Assembly: GCA_964370605.1 (NCBI GenBank)
Contig: CAYJJX010000001.1
Coordinates: forward strand, 156,524-220,523
Length of the DNA stretch: 64,000 bases
Source: CAYJBH01 sp964370605
Lineage (GTDB): Bacteria > Bacillota > Clostridia > Oscillospirales > Ruminococcaceae
Reading direction: 5' to 3'
Part shown: positions 8,473-17,447 of the stretch, piece after piece
Layout: each line of letters opens with the position of its first letter
How positions within the stretch are numbered: position 1 is the stretch's first letter
The notes under the pieces: model-generated
The model's input: the letters and a program-made list of their open reading frames with translations, nothing else
Told to the model about the DNA's origin: nothing
The model's database searches: none
Program-made: the position numbers and the translations under genes

Positions 8473-9183
8473 TTATCCGCCGAGATAAGCCTTTTTGATG
8501 GTGTCACTCGCCAGTAGTTCGGCACCTGTACCGGTGGTCACTATCTTGCCTGTTTCAAGGACATAGCCTCTGGTTGCAACGGAGAGTGCCATCTGAGCAT
8601 TTTGTTCAACAAGCAGGACGGTGGTTCCTGCCTTGTTTAGATTCACCACTATATCAAAGATTTGCTCTACCAGTATTGGAGCAAGCCCCATCGATGGTTC
8701 GTCCAACATCAGTACCTTTGGATGGCTCATCATGGCGCGTCCCATGGCAAGCATCTGCTGTTCGCCGCCCGAGAGTGTTCCGGCAACCTGCTTTACACGT
8801 TCTTGCAGGCGTGGGAAAAGTTCGAAAACCATGTCAAGGTCAGAATGCAAGCTTTCTTTTCTATGGGTATATGCACCCATCTCGAGGTTTTCAAGGACGG
8901 TCATTTGTTGAAATATTCTTCGTCCCTCCGGGACCAAAGCCAGCCCTTTGGATACAATTTTATGCGCAGGTGTCTTTTCCAGATTTTCTCCAAAAAAAGT
9001 TAGGCTACCGCCTTTGGTCGGCAATAGTCGAGAGACGGTATTCAAAATTGTAGACTTACCGGCGCCGTTGGCACCGATAAGCGTGACGATTTCGCCCTGT
9101 GAGACGGTAAAAGAAACACCTTTTATGGCATGAATGCTACCGTAATAAACATGTATATCATCTACTTTGAGTATTTCAGACAT
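8473..9183 (-). CDS. livF: Branched-chain amino-acid ABC transporter ATP-binding protein LivF
   Basis: 236 aa, normal for LivF. It has Walker A GANGAGKST (37-45), signature LSGGEQQMLAMGRAMM, Walker B VLMLDEPSMGLAP and the LivF-type switch VLLVEQNAQMAL. The ATG at 9183 is chosen because GGAGG lies 8 bp upstream; the longer GTG start at 9189 overlaps livG and is less likely. Only two bases separate it from the livG stop. It powers the LivHM permease together with LivG. Confidence 0.95.
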   Translation of the reverse strand: MSEILKVDDIHVYYGSIHAIKGVSFTVSQGEIVTLIGANGAGKSTILNTVSRLLPTKGGSLTFFGENLEKTPAHKIVSKGLALVPEGRRIFQQMTVLENLEMGAYTHRKESLHSDLDMVFELFPRLQERVKQVAGTLSGGEQQMLAMGRAMMSHPKVLMLDEPSMGLAPILVEQIFDIVVNLNKAGTTVLLVEQNAQMALSVATRGYVLETGKIVTTGTGAELLASDTIKKAYLGG

Positions 9184-9185
9184 AA

Positions 9186-10019
9186 TCACGCCTCCTTTTG
9201 TTTGCCGAGATATGCCTCGATTACCGCAGGGTTAGCCTGAATTTCTTCCGGTGTCCCTTTTGCTATCAGTTTGCCGTAGTTCAAAACGGCGATTCCCTCA
9301 CAGATGTTCATGACGAGGCTCATATCATGTTCAATTAGAAGTATTGCGATGTTGAAGGTGTCGCGAATTTTACGGATATTTTCCATCAATTCGGCAGTTT
9401 CGGAAGGGTTCATGCCCGCGGCGGGTTCGTCGAGCAGAAGCAACGATGGATTGGTAGCAAGCGCTCGCACGATTTCCAGCCGACGCTGTGCGCCATAAGG
9501 AAGGCTTGCCGCCTTTGTTTTACCCAAGTCTTGCATGTCAAAAATGCTCAAAAGTTCATAGGCTCTATCTTTAGCGACCTTTTCTTCATGCCAATATTTT
9601 CCGATTCTGAAAATTCCGCTCAAAAGATTGTATTTGATACTGCTGTCCATTGCAACTTTTACATTGTCCTCGACGCTCAGATTGTGGAAAAGTCGAATAT
9701 TCTGAAAAGTTCTGGCAATTCCGGCATTGTTGACCGCAACCGTGCTCATGCCGTGCGTGTCGTTTCCGTCGAGCAGAATTGTGCCATGGGTTGGCTGATA
9801 TACCTTGGTCAGCATATTGAAAACGGTGGTCTTGCCGGCACCGTTCGGTCCGATGAGTCCGGAAATCTCGGTGCGGCCGATGGTTAGGTTTACACCGTCG
9901 ACAGCTGCTAGGCCACCAAAGTTTATGCCGAGATTGATGCATTCCAATATCGGAGGTTTATCGATATCTCTGTCGGTGAGAAAACCGGTTGGTGGTATTG
10001 GGATTAACTTGTCAGACAT
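9186..10019 (-). CDS. livG: Branched-chain amino-acid ABC transporter ATP-binding protein LivG
   Basis: 277 aa with Walker A GPNGAGKTT, the LivG-specific GIARTFQNIRLF Q-loop region, Walker B LLLLDEPAAGMNP and the switch ILLIEHDMSLVM. The ATG at 10019 follows AAAGGAAG and overlaps the livM stop by 8 bases. The longer ORF start at 10082 runs deep into livM and is rejected. Confidence 0.95.
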   Translation of the reverse strand: MSDKLIPIPPTGFLTDRDIDKPPILECINLGINFGGLAAVDGVNLTIGRTEISGLIGPNGAGKTTVFNMLTKVYQPTHGTILLDGNDTHGMSTVAVNNAGIARTFQNIRLFHNLSVEDNVKVAMDSSIKYNLLSGIFRIGKYWHEEKVAKDRAYELLSIFDMQDLGKTKAASLPYGAQRRLEIVRALATNPSLLLLDEPAAGMNPSETAELMENIRKIRDTFNIAILLIEHDMSLVMNICEGIAVLNYGKLIAKGTPEEIQANPAVIEAYLGKQKEA

Positions 10020-11082
10020 TATTTCTTCCTTTCTTTTTGGGTTTGAAGAATGACTTAATATCCGATATTCTGTCGTGAACATATGAGTTGTTTGTAGCGA
10101 TCATGACCAGTATCAGGATCAGCGCATATATGAGCATTCGAAAATCGCTGAGGTCGCCACGTAGCAGTTCAGGCAAAACGGTGAGGACTGTTGCGGCTAT
10201 TATAGAACCACGAATATTTCCGATGCCACCCAGAACAACAAACATCAGGATTAGTATCGAGGTGTTGAAGTCGAATTTTCTCGCCACAACGGTCGTGTAG
10301 TTTAGCGAGAAGAGGACTCCTGCCATGCCAGCAAGCATTCCCGAGATGATGAATGCGATTGTTTTGTACCTTGAAGGTGAAATGCCAACCGACTCCGCTG
10401 CGATTCGATTGTCACGAAGCGCCATGACGGCACGTCCGGAGCGGCTGTTGATAAAGTTTAGCACGATGAAGAGTGTGAACATCACCAGCACAAATCCGGC
10501 AGTAAAGGTGGAAATGCTTTCATAACCAACCGCGCCGATCGCACCTTGAAGAACCATTTTGCCACCCTCGGCAAGCTCAATTCCCTCTGCAGAACCGGTT
10601 GCAAAATGTATTCCGTTTGAATCGATACCAACATACATGATATCGATAATGTTTTTAATAATCTGTCCAAATGCCAACGTGACGATGGCAAGATAGTCAC
10701 CTCGTAGTCGCAGTACCGGAAATACTACGATTACACTGACCATTCCGGCGGCGATCGCTCCAAAAATCATGGAGGCAAAAAGACGGACGCCATCGTTTGC
10801 AATAAATGGTGCCAATGCGGTAGAGGCGATGATTCCGGTTATAGCACCAATACTCATAAATCCGGCATGTCCAAGCGATAACTCGCCCATGATGCCGACA
10901 GTTAGATTGAGCGAAATTGCCATGACGATATAGGCGCAGATAGGAACAAGTTGACCCTCTATTGAGTTTGAAAGCATTCCCATTGAGCCAAGTGCAGTCA
11001 TTACAATAAACGCGATGGTTACCATAGAATATGTAATAAGGTTTTTGCGTGTGTTTTTACTCATCAGACGATTTTTCATCAT
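10012..11082 (-). CDS. livM: Branched-chain amino-acid ABC transporter permease LivM
   Basis: 356 aa with about nine to ten membrane helices and the LivM landmarks MGELSLGHAGFMSIGA, RLRGDYLAIVTLAFGQI and VVLGGIGNIRGSIIAA (the EAA-like loop that contacts the ATPases). Two tandem ATGs (11082 and 11079) follow GAAGG, just after the livH stop. It forms the membrane channel with LivH. Confidence 0.95.
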   Translation of the reverse strand: MMKNRLMSKNTRKNLITYSMVTIAFIVMTALGSMGMLSNSIEGQLVPICAYIVMAISLNLTVGIMGELSLGHAGFMSIGAITGIIASTALAPFIANDGVRLFASMIFGAIAAGMVSVIVVFPVLRLRGDYLAIVTLAFGQIIKNIIDIMYVGIDSNGIHFATGSAEGIELAEGGKMVLQGAIGAVGYESISTFTAGFVLVMFTLFIVLNFINSRSGRAVMALRDNRIAAESVGISPSRYKTIAFIISGMLAGMAGVLFSLNYTTVVARKFDFNTSILILMFVVLGGIGNIRGSIIAATVLTVLPELLRGDLSDFRMLIYALILILVMIATNNSYVHDRISDIKSFFKPKKKGRNNV

Positions 11083-11088
11083 ATCGAC

Positions 11089-11973
11089 CTACACCTTCTC
11101 ACTTATCGGCTTTCCTAAGAGGCCGGTAGGTTTGACAAGAAGCACGATGATCAGAACCGCAAAAACGATTGCATCGGAAAGCTGAGACGAGATGTATGCT
11201 CTTCCGAAAATCTCGATGACACCGAGCAAAAGTCCGCCGATCAATGCCCCGGGAATGGAACCGATTCCACCGAATACCGCCGCGGTGAACGCTTTGATAC
11301 CGGGCATCGCTCCGAGTGTCGGGGTCAAGAGAGGGTAGGCAGAAAGAAGTAGTACGCCTGCAATTGCGGCAAGAGCCGCGCCGATTGCAAAGGTCATAGA
11401 TATCGTGAAATTTACATTGATTCCCATGAGTTGAGCAGCGTTTTTATCTTCCGAAACGGCACGCATCGCCTTTCCAAGCTTTGTTTTGGAGGTGAAGAAT
11501 GTAAGCACAAGCATGATAACGATGCAGCTGATTATTGTTGCGATCGATGCAGAAGAGATTACCAGCTGACCATCGAGCAATGAGATGGGGGGAGCGGCGA
11601 TGACGGTAGGATAAAATTTTGCACTCGAACCCCATATCAGAAGTGCCAGATTCTGTAATAGATAGCTGACGCCGATGGCGGTGATCAAAACCGCAAGCGA
11701 CGATGCTTGACGTAGCGGTTTGTAGGCGAAGCGTTCAATCAAGATGCCGAGTACCGTACAGGCGATTATAGCTAAGATAATGGACGGAATGACACCAAGA
11801 CCCGTGCTGTGAATTGCAATGAAACTGACATAGCCACCCACCATGATGACGTCACCATGTGCGAAGTTCAGCATTTTAGCGATGCCGTAGACCATTGTGT
11901 AGCCGAGCGCGATTATTGCATAGACGCTGCCGAGACTTAGTCCGTTGATGATGTTGCTTAATATTGCAACCAT
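11089..11973 (-). CDS. livH: Branched-chain amino-acid ABC transporter permease LivH
   Basis: 294 aa, about eight helices. Family motifs are ALGYTMVYGIAKMLNFAHGD near the N-terminus and KAFTAAVFGGIGSIPGALIG for the ATPase-contact loop. AAGGAG lies 7 bp before the ATG at 11973 but directly against the ATG at 11979, so the inner start is chosen. It is separated from the binding-protein gene by a strong stem-loop (12056-12092). Confidence 0.95.
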   Translation of the reverse strand: MVAILSNIINGLSLGSVYAIIALGYTMVYGIAKMLNFAHGDVIMVGGYVSFIAIHSTGLGVIPSIILAIIACTVLGILIERFAYKPLRQASSLAVLITAIGVSYLLQNLALLIWGSSAKFYPTVIAAPPISLLDGQLVISSASIATIISCIVIMLVLTFFTSKTKLGKAMRAVSEDKNAAQLMGINVNFTISMTFAIGAALAAIAGVLLLSAYPLLTPTLGAMPGIKAFTAAVFGGIGSIPGALIGGLLLGVIEIFGRAYISSQLSDAIVFAVLIIVLLVKPTGLLGKPISEKV

Positions 11974-12055
11974 AGCCATTCTCCTTATAAAAATCTGTGT
12001 TCAAGGCAAAGAACATAAAACAAGGGAGTGTTTTATCTTCTTTATATTGAAAGTA

Positions 12056-12092
12056 TACCATCACCTGCCGATTGATTCGGCAGGTGATGGTA
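12056..12092 (-). other. Perfect 16-bp intercistronic stem-loop between livJ and livH
   Basis: TACCATCACCTGCCGA (12056-12071) pairs perfectly with TCGGCAGGTGATGGTA (12077-12092) around a 5-nt loop. No U-tract follows in either direction. It lies just after the livJ stop, so it probably stabilises the livJ 3' end or attenuates transcription into livHMGF, giving excess binding protein. Confidence 0.85.
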
Positions 12093-12105
12093 TGGATGTT
12101 GGATT

Positions 12106-13329
12106 TTACTCCATGCCTACATATACGCCGTTTTCGATTTTAACAGCCTGGGGAGCTTTGGAAACCTCACCGGTTGTGTTCCATGTCATGCCTGCGCCGG
12201 TAAGACCGTCGAACGACATTGTGGTGAACTGTTCGATGAGAAGTGTGCAGATTTCTTCCGATGTCATTTCGTTTGTAACACCGGCAGCTGTTGCAGCTGT
12301 GTAGATAGCATAGATTGCATCGTAGCCGTTAGCTGCGAATTGGTTCGGAGTTTCGCCGAAAGCCTCATTATACTTTGTTACAAAAGATACAGTGGCTTCG
12401 TCCTGAGCGTCTGCCGCAAAAGGAGTCAGCAACATTGTGCCTTCTGCAAGTGCTGTGTCAAATCCTTCAACTGAAAGAATACCGTCAAGACCATCACAAC
12501 CAAAGAAGATGGGAGCGTAGTCCATTGCGTTTGCTTGGTTGAGGATTAAAGAAGCCTCTTGAGCGTAGATCGGCAGGAAGATGAGCTCGGCACCGGCGCT
12601 TTTAGCGTCGTTAAGCTGAACCGAGAAGTCACTTGCCGAGTCGGCGGTGAATGTCGAGGTGCTTACGATTTCAAAGTTTGAACCCTCTGCGCCTTTTGCA
12701 AAGTTTTCATAGATACCGGATGAATAAGCATCTGAGTTGTTGTAGATTACTGCAACTTTTGTTGCAATGTTGTTTTCACTGATGAACTGTGCAGAAGCCG
12801 AACCTTGGTTCGGATCGGTGAAACAAACTTGGAAAACGTTGTCGTTGCCTTCAACCACAAGTGTTGAAGAGGCAGACGGTGTGAGTGTGAAGATGCGATC
12901 TTCATATGTCATGGGAGCAACTGCAAGAGCAGGAGTTGTTGTGACCGTACCCATTAGTACGTCCATTTCCCAGTCTTTAAGCGCATTGTATGCATTTCCT
13001 GATTTCTCTGCATCATGCTCGTCGTCCTGGAAGTTGAAGTCGATCTGCATTCCGCCCATTGCGTTGATCTCGTCGACAGCGATCTGAGCGCCGTTCTTTG
13101 TTGCGTTGCCGTATACAGCTGCGGCACCTGTTGTGGGTCCTATGCCACCAACCTTAAGTACAACTGCACCTTCCGCTGTTGCAGTATCTTCGGTGGTTGC
13201 TGCGCCATCGGTAGCGGTGCTCTCGGTGGCAGCGTCGGACTCTGTGGTCTGTGCGGGTGTGCTACAACCGGCAAGTACACCGATCAACATCATGGCCGCA
13301 AGCAGTAAACCAATTGTTCTTCTTTTCAT
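12106..13329 (-). CDS. livJ: Branched-chain amino-acid ABC transporter substrate-binding lipoprotein
   Basis: 407 aa. A Lys/Arg-rich start and hydrophobic core end at the lipobox LAGC (Cys22). A Thr/Ala/Glu-rich linker (about 23-55) precedes a type I periplasmic-binding fold starting at VVLKVGGIGPTTGAAAVYGN, with PLTYEDRIF/LTPSASS-like ligand loops. The ATG at 13329 follows AGGAAAGAA. It is the first gene of livJHMGF and would be tethered on the outer face of the membrane. Leucine/isoleucine/valine specificity is inferred from the neighbouring permeases. Confidence 0.93.
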   Translation of the reverse strand: MKRRTIGLLLAAMMLIGVLAGCSTPAQTTESDAATESTATDGAATTEDTATAEGAVVLKVGGIGPTTGAAAVYGNATKNGAQIAVDEINAMGGMQIDFNFQDDEHDAEKSGNAYNALKDWEMDVLMGTVTTTPALAVAPMTYEDRIFTLTPSASSTLVVEGNDNVFQVCFTDPNQGSASAQFISENNIATKVAVIYNNSDAYSSGIYENFAKGAEGSNFEIVSTSTFTADSASDFSVQLNDAKSAGAELIFLPIYAQEASLILNQANAMDYAPIFFGCDGLDGILSVEGFDTALAEGTMLLTPFAADAQDEATVSFVTKYNEAFGETPNQFAANGYDAIYAIYTAATAAGVTNEMTSEEICTLLIEQFTTMSFDGLTGAGMTWNTTGEVSKAPQAVKIENGVYVGME

Positions 13330-13461
13330 TTCTTTCCTCCTAAAATTTATACCATACAAAAAATCCAGTCGTCCTCTTGATGAGCACAACTGCATTGTTG
13401 TATCCAACAGAATTCCGCCGACCGAGTAAAATCATTTCAATATATCGGTACGGTCTTTATT

Positions 13462-13490
13462 ATTTTACATTGTAAGAGCAAAAAAGTCAA
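13462..13490 (-). promoter_or_regulatory. Sigma-A promoter of the liv operon
   Basis: Leftward TTGACT (13490-13485), 17-bp spacer, TAAAAT (13467-13462). It diverges from the mannitol promoter within the 13330-13670 intergenic region and leaves a leader of about 125 nt before livJ. Confidence 0.7.
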
Positions 13491-13514
13491 TAGTTTTGCG
13501 TTATCCGCAATTTT

Positions 13515-13577
13515 TTGACTGATCTATTTCTGTAATTTAATCCTGTCACAAACATTTGTGCCAAACTTGAAGTTCAA
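13515..13577 (+). promoter_or_regulatory. Mannitol operon promoter and candidate MtlR operator
   Basis: TTGACT (13515-13520) lies 16-17 bp upstream of a weak -10 (TTAATC/TAATCC, about 13537-13543). Immediately downstream is the palindrome CACAAA-CA-TTTGTG (13547-13560), then TTGAA-G-TTCAA (13567-13577). A poor -10 with an adjacent palindrome fits a regulated promoter. MtlR or a catabolite repressor could bind here, but this is inference. Confidence 0.55.
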
Positions 13578-13670
13578 ATGCTTGAATATGTAAATATGAG
13601 GTGGTATACTTTAGTCAAAGGATACATGAAGCGCGCACATGTGTCACAAAAATTAGTAGGAGTTTATGTG

Positions 13671-15080
13671 ATGAAACAAGGAGTTCAAAAATTTGGGCGG
13701 TTTCTGAGCGGCATGGTTATGCCGAACATCGGAGCATTTATCGCTTGGGGTATCATAACTGCGCTATTTATTGAAGACGGCTGGCTACCAAATGAAAGTT
13801 TGGCAGAACTTGTCAGCCCGATGTTGAAGTATCTTTTGCCACTATTAATCGGTTATACCGGAGGTAAGGCAATCAGCGATGTTCGCGGTGGTGTTGTTGC
13901 GGCGATCGCAACATTTGGTGTAATATCCGGATCGGAAATCCCGATGCTACTCGGAGCCATGATAGTCGGCCCTCTAAGTGGTATTATAGTAAAGAAATTC
14001 GATGATTTAACCCAAAGCAAAATACCAGCCGGATTTGAAATGTTGGTAAACAATTTTTCTGCCGGAATCATCGGTACAATTTTGCTGATCATTGGCTATT
14101 ATGGAGTCGGTCCACTGGTTACGATCGGTACAAATGCACTCGGTGAGGGTGTTGGTTTTCTTGTTGAACACGGTCTGTTGCCGATCACAGCAATCTTTGT
14201 AGAACCTGCAAAAGTACTTTTCCTTAACAATGCGATAAACCACGGTGTGTTCACCCCACTCGGAGCAGAGCAGGTGAGTGAGCTTGGGAAATCCGTTTTT
14301 TACATGATAGAATCAAACCCCGGCCCCGGTCTTGGACTGCTTCTTGCATTCATGGTTGCCGGTAAAGGCAGTGCACGTAGCAGTGCATCAGGTGCGGCAG
14401 TCATCCATTTCTTTGGCGGTATTCATGAACTGTATTTCCCATATGTACTTATGAAACCGATAACCTTGTTGGCACTTATTGCAGGCGGAGCAACCGGAAC
14501 GTTTATTTTTTCCACCTTCGGTGGTGGTCTGACAGGAGCTGCATCACCGGGAAGCATCATTGCACAGATGATTATGACACCGGCAGGAGCACACATTCCG
14601 AATATCCTGGGCATAGCGGCATCAGCAGTTGTTACGTTCTTGATTGCGGCAGTACTAATCAAGAGAGGCGCGAACAATGAAGATGACATTGAAGAAGCGC
14701 AAAAGAAGATAAAAGATATGAAAGCGGCATCAAAAGGCAAAATGGTAGAACAGGCAGTCGAGATCGCAGCGGCACCGGTACAAAGCCTTGCCGATGTTGC
14801 ACTGATAATATTTGCATGTGATGCAGGCATGGGAAGTAGTGCAATGGGTGCCACAAAACTGAGAAAGAAACTGAAAGACAATGGCATAGAAGGCATTACG
14901 GTTAAACACTCTCCTGTATCGGAAATACCGAAAGAAGCACAGGTGGTGGTGACACATGTACAGCTCAAAGAACGAGCACAACAGGCAAATGCCACTGCAC
15001 ATCTTGTGACTATAACCGACTTTTTGTCGGCACCGGAATATGAGGAATTGATAGCGAAACTAAAAGAAGACAGAAAATAA
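13671..15080 (+). CDS. mtlA: PTS mannitol transporter subunit IICB (MtlA)
   Basis: 469 aa. Residues 1 to about 335 form the EIIC channel with the mannitol-specific GGIHELYFPYVLM and SNPGPGLGLL motifs. Residues about 375-469 are EIIB with the phosphocysteine Cys383 in FACDAGMGSSAMGA. There is no fused EIIA, as in Bacillus and clostridial MtlA; EIIA is the separate mtlF downstream. The ATG at 13671 follows TAGGAG. It imports D-mannitol as mannitol 1-phosphate. Confidence 0.95.
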   Translation: MKQGVQKFGRFLSGMVMPNIGAFIAWGIITALFIEDGWLPNESLAELVSPMLKYLLPLLIGYTGGKAISDVRGGVVAAIATFGVISGSEIPMLLGAMIVGPLSGIIVKKFDDLTQSKIPAGFEMLVNNFSAGIIGTILLIIGYYGVGPLVTIGTNALGEGVGFLVEHGLLPITAIFVEPAKVLFLNNAINHGVFTPLGAEQVSELGKSVFYMIESNPGPGLGLLLAFMVAGKGSARSSASGAAVIHFFGGIHELYFPYVLMKPITLLALIAGGATGTFIFSTFGGGLTGAASPGSIIAQMIMTPAGAHIPNILGIAASAVVTFLIAAVLIKRGANNEDDIEEAQKKIKDMKAASKGKMVEQAVEIAAAPVQSLADVALIIFACDAGMGSSAMGATKLRKKLKDNGIEGITVKHSPVSEIPKEAQVVVTHVQLKERAQQANATAHLVTITDFLSAPEYEELIAKLKEDRK

Positions 15081-15106
15081 CTACTAAATAAGACAAGGAG
15101 TTTATC

Positions 15107-15364
15107 ATGACAGAGTTTAAATACACAATAGTAGACGAGCACGGTATTCATGCAAGACCGGCAGGAGAACTGGTGAAGTTGATGCAAAGCTTTGAATGTG
15201 ACATCACCTTTACAAAAGGAGAAAAAAAGGCTAGCGGAAAAAAACTGTTTGCGGTTATGGGGATGGCGGTCAAAAAAGGTGAAGAGATTACCGTAAGCTG
15301 TGATGGAGCAGATGAGGCACAAGCATCTGAGGCGGCACAAAAATTCCTTAGCGAAAATCTTTAA
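15107..15364 (+). CDS. ptsH: Phosphocarrier protein HPr lacking the regulatory Ser46
   Basis: 85 aa. GIHARPA carries His15, phosphorylated by enzyme I, in exact register with Bacillus HPr. Without gaps, position 46 (Ser in Gram-positive HPr, the target of HPr kinase) is Lys: the stretch reads GKKLFAVMGMA instead of the usual LKSIMGVMS. This HPr should transport phosphate but not be seryl-phosphorylated or act with CcpA. It is encoded inside the mannitol operon, 26 bp after mtlA, with AAGGAG before the start. Confidence 0.93.
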   Translation: MTEFKYTIVDEHGIHARPAGELVKLMQSFECDITFTKGEKKASGKKLFAVMGMAVKKGEEITVSCDGADEAQASEAAQKFLSENL

Positions 15365-15390
15365 AAGATACATACCGAATGAGGAGTAGC

Positions 15391-17421
15391 ATGTATTCGA
15401 TACCACAGCGACTAAGTAAGATATTTACAGAGCTTTTTATTGCAAATGGCCCTGTAAGTGTGGCGACACTTGCCTCCTCTCTCGGTGTCAGCAGAAGAAC
15501 GATATTTCGTGAGCTTGAAAATGTAGATCTGGTGCTGAAAAAATTCAATCTTAAATTGGCAACCACGGTGGGCGAAGGACTTTATCTAAGCGGCGATGAG
15601 CAGGATATCTACAGGCTGAAAGAGGTTGTTGATGCTCAACGTGAGAGTCTTGCCACGGACAAGGAACTTCGCCGAATAGCCTTGGTACTGCTATTACTTG
15701 ATAACACACAGTGGAAAAAATTATACCACTTTTCAAGTGTGCTTGAAGTGAGTGAGGCAACGGTCAGTTTAGATCTGGATGTTTTAGAACAAGAATTGCA
15801 GGGGTATAATATTCAGCTGTTGCGCAAAAAAGGAATCGGAGTCCTAATAAACGGTACCGAACTTAACATCAGAACCGCATATGTGAATTATCTGCTGAAA
15901 GCTCAGACCGGTTCGAAACTTGCAACAACAATGGAAGAAATACTTCCACCCGATATAACTCGCGGAGTCCGCGATATATTGGAAGAGCAATCAATATTTA
16001 TTAACTGGATGACAAAAGATGCTCTTCTTATCATATCCTATCGATTAATAGTCCAGATTTCCAGGATAAAGTCGGGCTTGACATTGGCGGCGAGTGAAGT
16101 GAAAAAATTGAATACACTTTACAGTGAAGTCGCTAAAAAACTTGCTGCGGAACTGGAATACTATTTCAACATTGAGATAGCAGAGGAAGAGCTTGACTAT
16201 CTTGTCGAGGGACTGCGAGCCGCGAGGACAAAAACGGGCAGTGAATTCTATGAAGACGAAAGCGTAGCCTTTGCACGGGCGCAAAGTCTCGCCTATAGAA
16301 TGATAGAACGTTTTGACAGTAGGCTGGCACCGACCTTGAAAACAAACGACGAATTGGTGAGAGGATTGAGTATCCATCTTTGGTCGGCGATAGTTCGAAT
16401 CGAAAGAGGCTACAAGATAAAGGATCCTCTCGGCGGTCAGTTGAAGGCAGAATATCCCGACATATATCGAAACACCGAGTATGCATGTAGCGTTTTAAGC
16501 GAAGAACTTGCATGTCCGATACCGGATGAGGAGATCACCTGTGTGGCAACCCATTTCGGAGCGGCGGTCATGCAGATAGGACAAAATCAAATGAAACGCA
16601 GATTGCGTGTCGGAGTGATTTGTCTTGGAGGAATCGGCGTTTCCTATATGATGGCAGGTCAGGTGAAGAAATTGTTCGGTAAAGATGTCATCACCGAAGT
16701 GTGTGAATACAACCAACCTTACAGTTATAAAGATTGTGATCTGTTGATTTCGACAAACGCAGTGCCCGACACCGACAAGCCGGTCGTCATTGCACATCCG
16801 ATGTTGACCGAAACCGAAGTTTCACAAATCAGAAGATTGATTGACACACTCGCTGTGACAAATTCAAAGGAAGACAGAGATTCAAAAGCGCAATCTTTTA
16901 CCGAAAATTTAGGGGTGGCGATAGAGCATACCAAAAGTATTGAACACATACTCAAAAATTTTGCAGTGATAGAGATAAAACAGAGCATGAATATCGAGGA
17001 ACTCGCAGAGTTTGCGGGCTATCGCTTTGCAAACAGTCACCGTGACGGCGAGAAGATATTTTCCAGCCTTATGGCTAGAGAAAGGATGGCAACACAGCTT
17101 ATAGAGCAACTTGGGATCGTGTTGCTACATTGTAGTACCGATGGCGTTAAAAATCCGCTAATTGTACTATTTCATCCGCAAGACGGTGCGTTTGTGAACT
17201 CGGAAGGACAGACAGCAAAAAGTTGTTTGCTTATACTCATTCCACAGAATTCATCGACGCAATTGAAAGAAGTGATAGGTGCAATAAGCAGTTCACTCAT
17301 TGAGGACGAGCAGTTTCTACAATCGATTGTCAATGCAGATGAAAAAACAGTAAGGCCAAAACTTGAACTTATATTTTCCATCCATCTCGCGGACTACTTT
17401 CGGGACCGTTTTGGCGGATGA
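15391..17421 (+). CDS. mtlR: MtlR-type PRD transcriptional activator
   Basis: 676 aa. Domains in order: an N-terminal HTH (VSVATLASSLGVSRRTIFRE), a second Mga-like HTH, two PRDs (about 175-385), an EIIB-like domain with Cys411 (VICLGGIGVSYMM) and an EIIA-like domain with His580 (LGIVLLHC). This is the MtlR layout, in which PRD phosphorylation by HPr activates and EII-dependent phosphorylation controls. AGGAG sits 4 bp before the ATG at 15391; a start at 15379 is also possible. It is encoded within the mannitol operon and is its probable regulator. Confidence 0.93.
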   Translation: MYSIPQRLSKIFTELFIANGPVSVATLASSLGVSRRTIFRELENVDLVLKKFNLKLATTVGEGLYLSGDEQDIYRLKEVVDAQRESLATDKELRRIALVLLLLDNTQWKKLYHFSSVLEVSEATVSLDLDVLEQELQGYNIQLLRKKGIGVLINGTELNIRTAYVNYLLKAQTGSKLATTMEEILPPDITRGVRDILEEQSIFINWMTKDALLIISYRLIVQISRIKSGLTLAASEVKKLNTLYSEVAKKLAAELEYYFNIEIAEEELDYLVEGLRAARTKTGSEFYEDESVAFARAQSLAYRMIERFDSRLAPTLKTNDELVRGLSIHLWSAIVRIERGYKIKDPLGGQLKAEYPDIYRNTEYACSVLSEELACPIPDEEITCVATHFGAAVMQIGQNQMKRRLRVGVICLGGIGVSYMMAGQVKKLFGKDVITEVCEYNQPYSYKDCDLLISTNAVPDTDKPVVIAHPMLTETEVSQIRRLIDTLAVTNSKEDRDSKAQSFTENLGVAIEHTKSIEHILKNFAVIEIKQSMNIEELAEFAGYRFANSHRDGEKIFSSLMARERMATQLIEQLGIVLLHCSTDGVKNPLIVLFHPQDGAFVNSEGQTAKSCLLILIPQNSSTQLKEVIGAISSSLIEDEQFLQSIVNADEKTVRPKLELIFSIHLADYFRDRFGG

Positions 17422-17447
17422 TAACAACAAATGAAAGGGACACTATT

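Noticed and set aside
12056..12092. Stem-loop considered as the end of livJ transcription
   Set aside because: No T-run follows on either strand, and livHMGF downstream lack their own clear promoter, so full termination is unlikely.
14423..15406. 327-codon open frame on the minus strand opposite mtlA and HPr
   Set aside because: It is a mirror of strongly coding plus-strand genes, Cys/Ser/Phe-rich, without a ribosome site or domain.
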